64,000 bases of DNA from Leptodactylus fallax (GCA_947044405.1 CAMRHE010000068.1:2200501-2264500); one strand, 5' to 3'. Positions 41,230 through 54,800 are shown, numbered from the stretch's first letter. A program made the numbers and translations. Notes: generated from the letters alone by a model not told the origin.

Positions 41230-42779
41230 CAGTCATGGCCAAAAGTTTTGAGAATGATACAAATATTAATTTTTACAAAGTCTATTGCTTCAGTTTTTCT
41301 AATGGCAATTTGCATATACTCCAGAATGTTATAAAGAGTGATCAGCTTAACAGCAATTACTTGCAAAGTCAATATTTGCCTAGAAAATGAACTTTATCCC
41401 CCAAAACACATTTCAACATCATTGCAGCCCTGCCTTAAAAGGACCACCTAACATCGTTTCAGTGATTGCTCCATTAACACAGGTGTGGGTGTTGATGAGG
41501 ACAGGGCTGGAGATCAATCTGTCATGATTAAGTAAGAATGACACCACTGGACACTTTAAAAGGAGGCTGGTGCTTGCCATCATTGTTTCTCTTCTGTTAA
41601 CCATGGTTATCTTTAAAGAAACACGTGCAGTCATCATTGCACTGCACAAAAATGGCCTAACTGGGAAGAGTATTGCAGCTAGAAAGATTGCACCTCAGTC
41701 AACAATCTATCGCATCATCAAGAACTTCAAGGAGAGAGGTTCCATTGGTGCCAAAAAGGCTCCAGGGCGCCCAAGAAAGACCAGCAAGCGGCAGGACCGT
41801 CTCTTAAAAGTGTTTCAGCTGCGGGATCGGGCTACCAGCAGTGCAGAGCTTGCTGAGGAATGGCAGCAGGCAGGTGTGAGTGCATCTGCACGCACTGTGA
41901 GGCGGAGACTCTTGGAGCAAGGCCTGGTCTCAAGGAGGGCAGCAAAGAAGCCACTTCTCTCCAGAAAAAACATCAGGGACAGACTGATATTCTGCAAAAG
42001 CTACAGGGAGTGGACTGCTGAGGACTGGGGGAAAGTCATTTTCTCTGATGAATCCCCTTTTCGATTGTTTGGAACATCTGGAAAACAGCTTATTCGGAGA
42101 AGAAGAGGTGAGCGCTACCACCAGTCTTGTCTCATGCCAACTGTAAAGCATCCTGAAACCATTCATGTGTGGGGTTGCTTCTCAGCCAAGGGAATCGGCT
42201 CTCTCACAGTCTTGCCATGAATAAAGAATGGTACCAGAATGTCCTCCAAGAGCAACTTCTCCCAACCGTCCAAGAGCAGTTTGGCGCTCAACAATGCCTT
42301 TTCCAGCATGATGGAGCACCTTGCCATAAAGCAAAGGTGATAACTAAATGGCTCAGGGAACAAAACATAGAGATTTTGGGTCCATGGCCTGGAAACTCCC
42401 CAGATCTTAATCCCATTGAGAACTTGTGGTCAATCATCAAGAGACGGGTGGACAAACAAAAACCAACAAATTCAGACAAAATGAAAGCATTGATTCTGCA
42501 AGAATGGACTGCTATCAGTCAGGATTTGGTCCAGAAGTTGATTGAGAGCATGCCAGGGAGAATTGCAGAGGTCCTGAAGAAGAAGGGTCAACACTGCAAA
42601 TATTGACTTGCTGCATTAACTCATTCTAACTGTCAATATAAGCTTCTGTTACTCATAATATGAATGCAATTCTATTTCTGTATGTGATAAAAACATCTGA
42701 CACACAGAAAAACCAGAGGGCAGCAGATCATGTGAAAATAGAATATTTGTGTCATTCTCAAAACTTTTGGCCATGACTG
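41230..42779 (+). mobile_element. Tc1-like DNA transposon, complete ends
   Basis: Terminal inverted repeats begin CAGTCATGGCCAAAAGTTTT on both ends (about 38 bp with one mismatch, then weaker similarity inward), flanked by the TA target duplication at 41228-41229 and 42780-42781. It is 1,550 bp, the normal size for vertebrate Tc1 elements. Confidence 0.93.
41603..42606 (+). pseudogene. Tc1 transposase, one small frame-breaking deletion
   Basis: First part 41603-42220 starts MVIFKETRAVIIAL, with a paired helix-turn-helix (GKSIAARKIAPQSTIYRII; SARTVRRRLLEQGL), the GRPRK motif and the first catalytic Asp in VIFSDESPF, and ends GIGSLTVLP-stop. The second part continues in another frame from 42217 (MNKEWYQNVLQEQL) with the second Asp in FQHDGAPCHK and Glu in NSPDLNPIENLW, ending QHCKY at 42606. 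The two parts total about 334 residues; loss of 3n+1 bases at about 42216 explains the break. All three DDE residues are present. Confidence 0.92.
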
Positions 42780-42863
42780 TACGTGGAAGCTATCTGCTTC
42801 AAATATACCCATAGGGAAACCACTGGTTTTGGAAATCGCTGCATTTCCGCTGCGTGTAGGGAC

Positions 42864-43218
42864 TAGAGATGAGCGAAGTATTCAAAAATTCGATTCGGCA
42901 ACTTCGCCAAATTTCGCGATCGGTTATGGAGCAGGGTGTCAGCTGTCGGGGGTTTTAACAGCTTGGATGTGCTCGCGAAGGGGTTAAAGGGCTGTGACAT
43001 CACAGGGCTGGCTGCTGATTGGCTGCACGCATGGCATTGTGGGTGATCCCACGTTCCCAGAGTTCCTTTCCCCATGTCCTGACATGTACAGTGGCCATTT
43101 TGAACTCAATGCGATTTGTTACCACGAGGCGTTGGGAAATTCAGATTCGATGCAAACTGAATATTTCCTGAAATTCGGATCGAATTCCACTTCGTCAGCT
43201 TCGATTCGCTCATCTCTA
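42864..43218. mobile_element. 355-bp hAT-type non-autonomous element with perfect 8-bp target duplication
   Basis: Ends TAGAGATGAGCGAAG and TTCGCTCATCTCTA form terminal inverted repeats. Flanked on both sides by GTAGGGAC (42856-42863 and 43219-43226). No transposase. GATGAGCGAA ends are frequent in frog genomes. Confidence 0.85.
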
Positions 43219-43259
43219 GTAGGGACTGTAAAATGCCGCGTCTACGCCACAGCCTTAAA

Positions 43260-44860
43260 CATCTCCTGCTGGCATCGTAAAATAGAACAGGCTGGGAAGG
43301 GGCTGTTTAGAATAAAATCGCACTACCAGATAATGGCCAGCAGGGGGAAGCACAGTGTCACTAACCATAAAAATGTACAAGTCGCAAGGTGGCACCAAAA
43401 AACAACTTTTACCTACAAACCTATCCTAAACATAAGAGAATATGAAGACTGACATTACTGGGGCTATGGAAATATCACAGCAAAACCGCCATTAATAACT
43501 CCGCGTCCTTTCCAGATCCCATGTACGGTAATGCGACATTCTGGTGCCAGGATACTGGTGATATAATCGGCTGCCAATCTCTTCCGCTCCACAGATTTTC
43601 ATCTTCCCATTAACCAATATCCCTTGAAGTTTCCTGGAGGTCAGAGAGGTCGGGCTGGAGCCTTTGATCCCCCCACCATATAATAGGTTGCCCTCTGTGT
43701 AGCCTTTCACCTTCCTGCTGGAGGGATTATTTCTTGGGTTTCGGTCTGCAGACTATGATCTCTGCTCTGGAGGAGATGCAGCTGGGGGGGGTCATCCTGA
43801 TCATACATGGCCACAGGCCACATATAGGAAGTGTTCTAGAGCAGCCGATATACAGAAGATTGTGCTGGACATGAAGCCATGTGCTCCAGTACAGACTGAT
43901 ACATTGTAGCAAACTGGCTGAGATGATCAAAGCTGCAGCTGTGGTTTAGCTCACAGAGCATTGTCTATAATCGTTACAGCTATAACAAAGCTGAGAGCAA
44001 GACTTGCTACGTACAGAGATACCCCGGGAACCCAATAAGGCTCACCAGCAGCCACCATATACCTAATAATGCTCGGTAGTGGCCCCCAGGCATCCAATAA
44101 TGCCCCCCAGTGGCCCCCAAACATCCAATAATGCTCCCTAGTAACCACCAGGCATCCAACAATGCTCCACAGTGGCCACAAGATACCCAATAATGTGCCC
44201 CAGTGGACAGTTTTGTTACATAAACAGTATCAGTGGTAACATTAAAACTGTCCCTGCTGTGGCATGTATCCAGTAGGTGGCGCTCTCTTGGCTCAGGGTG
44301 TGTAGGTGGAGTCTCCCAGACCACACACCGATCAGCCTATCACAGCTAGCCCACCCTTCGCCTCGGCATTTTCGGGTGCAGCATGGTCCAATAGAATACT
44401 AAGTATACCTATCCTAAACATAACCCTATCCGCCTGGATTGACATGGACACTTGGGGCGAGCTCCAGACATCACTAGTAGATGCCTGAATGATGGAGCAG
44501 GAAGCTAAACCATTGTATTCAAGATCGGCATCCTAAACTGAAGGATTACAAATATTATATATTTCCATGTAGAGTTGTCTAATGTGACTGTTTTTGAAGG
44601 ACAAGTTTTTATTTATACTGTTTTAGAGATTACATTTTACATTGGTTTTTTTTGGGGGGGGAGGGGGAGATGAATCAGCAGTTTGCACATTTTGATATTT
44701 ATTTTCCTGCCATGACATTCTCCACATGAGATAAATATTTTTATATTTTGGGAGTTTTCAGACACAGAAATAACCAATGTGTTTGTTTGCTCTGCTGTCC
44801 GTACTAATATATATAGTAAGGGACAGAGGAGACCCGGGCAGGCACTGGGCACCCTGCGGA
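43260..44860. other. Intergenic, unassigned
   Basis: Contains one palindromic dispersed fragment (about 43895-43990) and a short degenerate repeat of CATCCAATAATGC(C/T)CC (about 44050-44200). No gene seen. Confidence 0.4.
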
Positions 44861-44864
44861 AAAG

Positions 44865-46430
44865 TGAGTGCAGCTCTGGAGTATAATACAGGATGTGACT
44901 CAGGATCAGTACAGGATAAGTAATGTATGTACACAGTGACTGTACCAGCAGAATAGTGAGTGCAGCTCTGGAGTATAATACAGGATGTAACTCAGGATCA
45001 GTACAGGATAAGTAATGTAATGTATGTACACAGTGACTGTACCAGCAGAATAGTGAGTGCAGCTCTGGAGTATAATACAGGATGTAACTCAGGATCAGTA
45101 CAGGATAAGTAATGTAATGTATATACACAGTGACTGCACCAGCAGAATAGTGAGCGCAGCTCTGGGGTATAATACAGGATGTAACTCAGGATCAGTACAG
45201 GATAAGTAATGTAATGTATGTACACAGTGACTGCACCAGCAGAATAGTGAGCGCAGCTCTGGAGTATAATACAGGATGTAACTCAGGATCAGTACAGAAT
45301 AAGTAATGTAATGTATGTACACAGTGACTGCACCAGCAGAATAGTGAGTGCAGCTCTGGAGTATAATACAGGATGTAACTCAGGATCAGTACAGGATAAG
45401 TAATGTAATGTATGTACACAGTGACTGCACCAGCAGAATAGTGAGCGCAGCTCAGGAGTATAATACAGGATGTAACTCAGGATCAGTACAGGATAAGTAA
45501 TGTAATGTATGTACACAGTGACTGCACCAGCAGAATAGTGAGTGCAGCTCTGGAGTATAATACAGGATGTAACTCAGGACCAGTACAGGATAAGTAATGT
45601 AATGTATGTACACAGTGACTGCACCAGCAGAATAGTGAGCGCAGCTCTGGAGTATAATACAGGATGTAACTCAGGATCAGTACAGGATAAGTAATGTAAT
45701 GTATGTACACAGTGACTGCACCAGCAGAATAGTGAGCGCAGCTCTGGAGTATAATACAGGATGTAACTCAGGATCAGTACAGGATAAGTAATGTAATGTA
45801 TGTACACAGTGACTGTACCAGCAGAATAGTGAGCGCAGCTCTGGAGTATAATACAGGATGTAACTCAGGATCAGTACAGGATAAGTAATGTAATGTATGT
45901 ACACAGTGACTGTACCAGCAGAATAGTGAGCGCAGCTCTGGAGTATAATACAGGATGTAACTCAGGATCAGTACAGGATAAGTAATGTAATGTATGTACA
46001 CAGTGACTGTACCGGCAGAATAGTGAGCGCAGCTCTGGAGTATAATACAGGATGTAACTCAGGATCAGTACAGGATAAGTAATGTAATGTATGTACACAG
46101 TGACTGTACTAGCAGAATAGTGAGCGCAGCTCTGGAGTATAATACAGGATGTAACTCAGGATTAGCACAGGATAAGTAATGTAATGTATGTACACAGTGA
46201 ATGCACCAGCAGAATAGTGAGCGCAGCTCTGGAGTATAATACAGGATAAGTAATGTAATGTATGTACACAGTGACTGCACCAGCAGAATAGTGAGCGCAG
46301 CTCTGGAGTATAATAGAGGATATAACTCAGGATCAGTACAGGATAAGTAATGTAATGTATGTACACAGTGACTGTACCAGCAGAATAGTGAGTGCAGCTC
46401 TGGAGTATAATACAGGATGTAACTATTACA
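44865..46430 (-). repeat. 97-bp satellite block, about 16 copies
   Basis: Strict 97-bp spacing of GTGAGTGCAGCTCTGGAGTA ... GGATGTAACTCAGGATCAGT ... ATGTATGTACACAGTGACTG. One unit is internally deleted near 46245. It ends about 200 bp downstream of the WEE1 poly(A) signal. Reverse orientation relative to the other copies in the window. Confidence 0.95.
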
Positions 46431-46634
46431 GACTGACATCCATTTCATATAATGTGTAGGTCTATAGATATAACAGGTCTGTTTTATTACACCTAGACGA
46501 GAGAATTGTTTAATGCCATTGATGTTCACTATATAGTTATAACTGGAGACACCTCCCGGCTGGTCCCTGGAGAGCCGAAAAACCCCCACCCCACAAATCC
46601 CTCAGACGCAATATAAACCAAGAAACCAGTGATG

Positions 46635-48661
46635 ATGGAGGAAGGCACAGGAACTTTATTTACAGATCAGCTAGATTTACAGGATTCTAGTTTACATAAT
46701 CATCCAAGAAACTTAAGGCCGAACATGAGATCCGAAATTAAAAAGAGCAACACTGGGAAACATTCCACATAGGCGAAGTCGCAAATGTTGAAGGATTGAT
46801 GAAGCAATGGGAAAAAAAAAATCAATGACAAAATATCAGAACTGAAGGACTTTGGAGGATTTCATAAACATCTAAAGGCAAGTCACAAGTCTGGATGTGC
46901 TCTCTCTATAGTGACTGAGTGACTGACAAGGGAATTATAATTATATATATATATGCCCCATCCAAATCCAGCTTATTCGCTGGACATAGGCCATGGGACA
47001 GACCTGCACACGTTACATCCCAGGAGCCAAGAAACTGACCAACCCATTTCAAGGGATTTTGCAGTACTATAAACGTATGACCTATCCGTATCGGATCAGT
47101 GAGGGTCTGACATCCTCTACCCCCCAACTTCCTCTTCCAGGCCAGTCACGTCACATCACATCCATTGGTCACATGACCATGTTGCGGCTCATTCCTATCC
47201 AAATGTACATTGCAGAGTTGAAATACCCAGAACAGCCACTGTATGGCACTGTGCTTGGCAAGTAGCAATAAGGCTGCTGCGCTTTTGTGAACGCTGCACT
47301 GTCTAAAGTCATTGGCAAGAGTGCCAGGTGTCACACCCCAACCAATCTAATACTAATGACCTATGCCAAGGGTAGGTCATCCACACAGCCTTTAAAAACC
47401 CCTTTAATGTGATACATTCAATGAGAAGTGCAGTGGTCTTATATGTGGCAAAGCAATACAGCCCTATGTGATATCAGCAGACTGATACCTCACATCCAAT
47501 ACAGGCTGGCAGCCATTCGTCACAGCCAAAGCTGCGGACTACTCCACCCCAACAAAAGCAGAGTAGCGGCAACCACTATCGGTCAGACATCCACCTAACC
47601 AGAACTGAGCATTGGCATATAAGACATGGATCCTACAGATTTGTATTTCGATTAAAGGCAAATGCAACTGTACACAGAACACGCACGACGCACACGACTA
47701 ATTTCCAGTATAGACGAGACAGTACACAAAACGGTACACATAAAGGTGCATGGGAAATCCAGGAGAAGTTGATGCTTGTTGCGCCTCCACAATTGTGTCA
47801 ATCCTAATTTTGCACACTAGGGGGCAGCCAGGTGTCACTAGCATGAGGGTTACCAAACGATGATTGTTTAATGCTACAATTTGTACAGCGATATACAAAA
47901 AAAACAAACCCCAAAAACTATTAGCAGCAAGTTTCACATGGTAAATACATGGTGTTCTCCAAGGATTCACCCGGTGCAGAGAAAGTGCTCAAAGTTGAAT
48001 ATACAAGTACAAAAACAAAAAAAAATGTACCAAGGTACAAGACCAACAACTGGTGGCGCTAAAGTTTCTGCTCTAACGACTCAACTTTCCATATACAGAA
48101 ACTCACCAGAAAGCAAAAAAAAAATTTATAATACACATTTACAAAAAAAAATAAAAAATACCGTATTAGTACAATCCGTTGAATTTCAACTAAAGGAACG
48201 GTAAACTACAGTAATAAGAAGTGTCACATTATAGAGAGCGGGCAGGGCGCAGCGGGCACAGCCTAGCCTCCACTTAGTCCAGATAGCTCTTTTACCCCTA
48301 TAGAGGCTAACGAAATGTGGATCCCAAAGGGACATCCATTAAACGCTACTTTAACCACGTCATGCCCACAATGCCATTCGTGTGGCAGCGCAAACCATAG
48401 GCCGGTATCCTCCAGGTGCCAAGCTGGACATGATGGCAGGATTGGTAGCTGCACCCTGGGCCAAAGTCATTTTAATACATACGTCAAAAAAAAAAAAAAA
48501 AAAAAAAAAAAAGAAAGAAAAAAGGCCCTGGATGGAAAAAAAAAATCCAATGAACCATCATTTACAATGACGTATTAAAAATAAGAACTGATATCGGCAG
48601 GAATGTCCCGGATCAGCCGCGGTCGTTAAAAGCTAGACTAGTTACGCAGTCTATATATACG
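46635..48661 (-). other. WEE1: WEE1 3' UTR with polyadenylation signal
   Basis: The minus-strand AATAAA at 46660-46655 is the best candidate for the distal poly(A) signal, giving a ~2 kb 3' UTR. Weaker ATTAAA hexamers (near 47402 and 48474) could give shorter forms. The stretch carries a 27-nt A run (U run in the mRNA) at 48486-48512 and, between about 47030 and 47405, a copy of a common frog dispersed repeat. The 3' end is inferred from sequence only. Confidence 0.6.
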
Positions 48662-48812
48662 TCAATATATAGTTAAGCTGACAGAGCGGTTCATTTTCTT
48701 TCCTATGAGGCGCGTGGTTCTGTTCTGCGATGTGGATCGTGTGGTCATTCTGTCCGGAAATAGTGCTCGCTCCTCCGCGGCGGCCTTTGCTATCTGTGCT
48801 TTCTTCAGTTCC
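48662..48812 (-). CDS. WEE1: WEE1 exon 11 (stop codon)
   Basis: Codes the last 49 residues and TGA (48664-48662); 151 nt with the first base completing Lys522. Acceptor ATCCAG|GGA. Contains [15 protein letters not shown] and the C-terminal [16 protein letters not shown], which matches human almost exactly. Confidence 0.97.
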
Positions 48813-51800
48813 CTGGATAAAGTGCAGAACAGTCATAAGAATGCAGGAAATACGAAGGGCCCTACCGACTGATTTATGGTTATGGGGACCTGGTAAAACA
48901 TCAGCTGCTAATACGCATTGGGGTACAGAGGGGTAGTGTAAGCAGACTTACTTCTGTAGTAGCGCATTCTTAAACTTTTCAGCGTTGAGCTCTATCCTCA
49001 GCTGCTCGGCGCTCTTTCGTGATGCAGAGAGGAGAACAGAGTGTCTGACAAGAGCCACGGACGACGGCCTCTTCTCTGGGTCTGGAGAAACCATAAGCTG
49101 GAGGAAAGAAAAAGCAGCAGTCACATACAAGCACAATACACAAGAAATCACATATACTGCAGTGGCCCTTAAAGGGGTCGCCCAGGGAATGTAATTCACC
49201 TTACTTCTTCCTTGCATTTGGTTAAACCGGACCCGGGGATTCCAGGCTGGTTTCGATCCCCAGTCATATGATTGGAACCAGCAACCAAAGCCAAAACATT
49301 CCTTTTTCACCAGTAATTCCCTGTTCTATATGGGTCTTGGCTGACTATAGTAAAGGCAGCCCCCCATAGCACATGTAACTACCTGTGAGAACTGAAGAGG
49401 AGGGATGAAGCAGAGAGACCCAGGGGATGAGGGGTGGGCTGGTGCCAATCATGTGACCCAGGGGTCGGAGCCAGCCAGCCCAGGAATACCCGAATACAGT
49501 TTAAACAAATGCAAAGAGGAAGGTAAGTTAATACCACAGTATTGTGAACCCCTGCAGACTGACTGAGCAGGCTCTACATACTGTATATAACAGACATACA
49601 AGCTGTACACCTCCGGGTATCTCACACTTACCTTAAATAGATCCATAAACTCCTGGGACAGCACCTGGGGCACAGTTGGCAGCCTGCCTTGCCTAATTTC
49701 ATGCCACTGGTCTCCATTAGAGGGGAGCGGTTCAGCCCCAGCTGCGCACCAGACCGTCAAGGCAAGGGCAAATATATCTGCTTTTGGCAATTGGGAATAA
49801 TCCTAGTGGAAGAAATAGAAAACCATTATATGAGATTGCTGTGAGAGCTGCCCGGACTGACACTGGCAGGGTGTCTCCCAGGCCAAGGTTTGTGGAAGCT
49901 GCAGGAACACTAGAAATGTCAGGCTGCAGGCTCTCCGGCTCAGACCTCACTAACACATACACAGTTCTTGGCTTTTTTTTTTTTTTTTTTTACCTAGAAA
50001 AGCCACACAGATGCTTTAGACAAAAACTCACCTCTTGTAACACTTCATTGGCCAGAAAACGACTATCACCTTCTTCTACCTGCGGACTGGACACCCGAGT
50101 CACATGACCAAGGTCACCTGTTTAGGAGAGCAATTACACTGGTTACCCCTCAGAACCACAGCCATACCCATTATACAGACCATACCACAGTCAGATGATG
50201 CAGTTACCTATTTTATAGGTCACTCTTCGGGGTCCACCGTCCTCATCGTCTGCTTCATCCAACGTCATGTTGGGAACCTCCGTCCGAGAGATGAATATGT
50301 TACCTGCGGGTGAAGAGACGTGTAAATACCAATGACAGGTCAAGCCAGGAGTAACACAGGTACGCGGCTGACGTCAGGGCTGACTTACTTGGCTTTATAT
50401 CCATGTGCACCAGAGACATGGAGTGAATGTATTTCAGCCCTCGGGCCACCTGGAGCAGAAGGTCCTTGAGCTCTGGTTCTGTGAAGTAGTGCATGGTCCG
50501 GTAGTTTTCGCTAATGGCATCTGCTAAACTTCCACCTGGGTATTAAGAGTAGAGCGAGTGATCAGGAGGGCAATATTCTAACCACCTGTCATTGTTATTG
50601 GGGGTAGAGGATGGGTGGATGAGCTAAGCTGGAAGGCTGAACGCTGCACTTTACCATGCTTTTATATCCATACACTACTACAGAAGCACTATAGAAGGAG
50701 CACTGCCAATACAAGTCACCCTAAGGCTCTGTTCACATTGTCATTACTTCCTTTCCATAAGGCTTTAAAGGGGTTATGCAAAGAAGTGAGTACAGGGTGG
50801 GGTGGGGGTGTTCTTGAAAAGACCCCCACCGATCAGGTATTTAATGGATAGAAGGTAAAATACTTTTACCTTTAACGTTACATGTGCTCAACAGCGCCCT
50901 CCCTCTTCACACCCAGCTGCACTACAGCCACACTTTTTCCAGCCATCCCATTACTCACCGTTGCAATATTCGTTCTGTATGAGCATGTGATCATCTTCCG
51001 CCCACGCTGAATAATATCGCACGACGTGAGGATGCTGTCCCAGCACGGCGTGTGCATAAACTTCTCGCAACGCATTTTGCCTGTAGAAACGAAACTAGTG
51101 GTTACTGGGATGCCTGGGGCTCACCACAGCCTGCAGTACACGTGACGAGACGGTAACAAGTTCTAGCCAGCCTTACCATCGGGCATCACTGTGACTTGTC
51201 ACTCTCAGCCGCAGCATTCACCCACATTCAGTGTCTCTGTTGCCGGGATCACTTTCAACGGTAAGTTTTCGGAAGTTCTAGTAAAATTAGATTCACCGCT
51301 CCAGAGACAGGGAATGTAGTCGACGGCAGTCACGTGGCCACAGTCTACAGCAACACTTACTCGTCCACGGAGCCGGCCAGGGGCTTCTTGGAGCGCTTAA
51401 TGGCGTAGATACAGCCGTCGAGCCTCTTAACACATTTATACACGGCTCCAAACTCTCCAGATCCGATCTTCTCAAGCTCGTGGAACTCGATGGCGTATCG
51501 GGACTTCATGTTGCTCTCTGTTATGGTGATCCGCTGTGGAAGGAACAAGATGGTTGTTAAGCCTTCAGTCCGTTTCATGCAGCCAGAGATCTAGTAGGAG
51601 AGAAGCGTGAGCGTCACCTTAGCGGGCCGCATGGTTTCCTCCAGCAGTTCACTATCGCTGCCTTCCATATCTTCACCACAGGAGCTAAAGAGGGAAAAAA
51701 AAAAACCAAGGTTAGAGAAAGTAACCACTGATAACCGTACACCTAGACCTGCCAGCCAGATGTAACGCTCTGCATTATGCCACGTGGCACAAGCACCTCA

Positions 51801-54800
51801 ATAGGTCACCCACAATCTTCTATATGGGATAAACTACAACTTGGGGGCACGCAGCAAAACCCTAAAAGCAAGAATAGCAAAAAGTAAACCCTCACTCATT
51901 CCAGTGCGCCCTCTTCCTCCTCCGGGAGCCTTCGCTGGAGCCCTGCAGATCCAAGGATACTGGGGTGAATGGGTTGATGTTCACTTGGGGGGCTCTGTAG
52001 ACATTGTCTCGTTTTTCTGACTTTTCCGCATCCCGGAATAGAGCGACTCCTCTATTCCTCAGTCCGCTGGAGCCGAGGCCACGAGCTTTGGAGAGTAAAC
52101 TCTGCGGGAGAAATAACACAATCCATGAATGGCCTGCTGCATCCATATATACAGTGCCAGCATCCATTATGTGTCCTAAAGTCTGCCCCCTACTGATGCA
52201 TCAGAAGAAAGCACACATTTTATTTCCAAGGATCTGTAGAGACAAACTATAAACCATAGCGTATATATAGGATTCTTAGTGGGGTAATTGTGTATAGGCC
52301 GAGAGAAGCCCCCAGTCCACAAACACAGCGCCAACCACAGGGCACACATTGTAGCCAGAGTACACCCTGAATGCCCAGCTCTCATGGCTCGCCCCTCACA
52401 GCCCCTGAGATAGGAAGTCAGCCCCTCCCCCATCTCGCCATCAAATTCCAGGAGTGGGGCGGTGGGGGAAGGGCACAGGAGAACATGTCCAAACTCTAGT
52501 CACCAATTCAGCAAAGGGCGGACACAAATATAGGAAACCTCCTCACGTAGAGACTCAATATACACTCCGTCACCTGCCTGATTATTATATATGTGAGTGC
52601 ATAGAAAAAAAAGCTGGCAGTATACAGCTATACACACACAGCCGGCAGTATACAGCTATATAGACACAGCCGGCAGTATACAGCTATAGATACATATTAC
52701 ATTCCTGCACACTTTAAGCAGTATACAACTATATATACACACACACACTATATACCTACACACCGCTATATGCGCACACAGTACCGACAGTATACAGGTG
52801 TATATAACCGCACACACTACATTCCTGCACACAGCTGGCCGTATATAGCTATATCCATACACTACATTCCGGCACAGACCTATATCCCTATACAACATTG
52901 CAGAACACAGCTGGCAGTATACAGCAAAACACACAGAGCTGGCAGTAAATACCTATATCTATACACACTACATTCTGGCACACACAGTTGGCGATATACA
53001 ACTATATACACACACACACACATTACATTTCTGCTGACAGTATACAGCTATATTTACATACACACTATATTCCTACAGATCTGGAAGTATACAGCTGTAT
53101 ACACACTACAGCTATATATACACACAGTACATGTCTGCACACAGCTGAAAGTATACAGCTATATATACAGACACTACATGCCTGCAAACAGCTGACAGTA
53201 TACAGCTATATATACAGACACTACATGCCTGCAGACAGCTGACAGTATACAGCTATATACACTCACTACATTCCTGCAAACAGCTGACAGTATACAGCTA
53301 TATACACACACACTACACGCCTGCAGACAGCTGACAGTATACAGCTATATATACAGACACTGCATGCCTGCAGACAGCTGACAGTATACAGCTATATACA
53401 CACACACTACATGCCTGCAGACAGCTGACAGTATACAGCTATATATACAGACACTGCATGCCTGCAGACAGCTGACAGTATACAGCTATATATACAGACA
53501 CTACATGCCTGCAGACAGCTGACAGTATACAGCTATATACACACACACTACATGCCTGCAGACAGCTGACAGTATACAGCTATATATACAGACACTACAT
53601 GCCTGCAGACAGCTGACAGTATACAGCTATATATACAGACACTACATGCCTGCAGACAGCTGACAGTATACAGCTATATATACAGACACTACATGCCTGC
53701 AGACAGCTGACAGTATACAGCTATATACACACACTACATGCCTGCAGACAGCTGACAGTATACAGCTATATATACAGACACTGCATGCCTGCAGACAGCT
53801 GACAGTATACAGCTATATATACACACACTACATGCCTGCAGACAGCTGAAAGTATACAGCTATATACACACACTACATGCCTGCAGACAGCTGACAGTAT
53901 ACAGCTATATACACACACACTACATGCCTGCAGACAGCTGACAGTATACAGCTATATACACACACACTACATGCCTGCAGACAGCTGACAGTATACAGCT
54001 ATATATACAGACACTACATGCCTGCAGACAGCTGACAGTATACAGCTATATATACAGACACTACATGCCTGCAGACAGCTGACAGTATACAGCTATATAT
54101 ACAGACACTACATGCCTGCAGACAGCTGACAGTATACAGCTATATATACACACTACATTCCTGCACACAGCTGACAGCATACAATTATATACACACAGCC
54201 AGCAGTATGTAGCATGTAAACTAGACCTGGAACATGTCTGGACACAAGCCACCAGCGATCAGGATATGTCAGGAGACAGGTTACATGGCAGCGGGCCCCA
54301 CAGGCAGGTTACATGGCAGCGGGCCCCACAGACAGGTTACATGGCAGCGGGCCCCATAGACAGGTTACATGGCAGCGGGCCCCACAGACAGGTTACATGG
54401 CAGCGGGCCCCACAGACAGGTTACATGGCAGCGGGCCCCACAGGCAGGTTACATGGCAGCGGGCCCCATAGACAGGGTACATGGCAGCGGGCCCCATAGA
54501 CAGGTTACATGGCAGCGGGCCCCATAGACAGGTTACATGGCAGCGGGCCCCATAGACAGGTTACATGGCAGCGGGCCCCACAGACAGGTTACATGGCAGC
54601 GGGCCCCATAGACAGGTTACATGGCAGCGGCCCCCATAGACAGGTTACATGGCAGCGGGCCCCATAGACAGGTTACATGGCAGCGGGCCCCACAGACAGG
54701 TTACATGGCAGCGGGCCCCATAGACAGGTTACATGGCAGCGGGCCCCATAGACAGGTTACATGGCAGCGGGCCCCACAGACAGGTTACATGGCAGCGGGC

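Larger units (their letters stand above)
41132..43258. mobile_element. TTAA-type MITE split by two later transposons
   Basis: Left part 41132-41229 starts GGCTAAGGCCCCACATAG; middle part 42780-42863 (ATACCCATAGGGAAACCACT, GCATTTCCGCTGCG); right part 43219-43258 (GACTGTAAAATGCCGCG) ending near TTAA. Joined, these match the order of the uninterrupted copy at 61351-61685. Confidence 0.65.

Noticed and set aside
44637..46589. A row of similar 75-codon frames beginning [14 protein letters not shown]
   Set aside because: Each is the same 97-bp satellite shifted by one unit; not a gene family.
49240..49275. tRNA B-box-like GGTTTCGATCCCC in WEE1 intron 9
   Set aside because: No matching A box or cloverleaf at a suitable distance.
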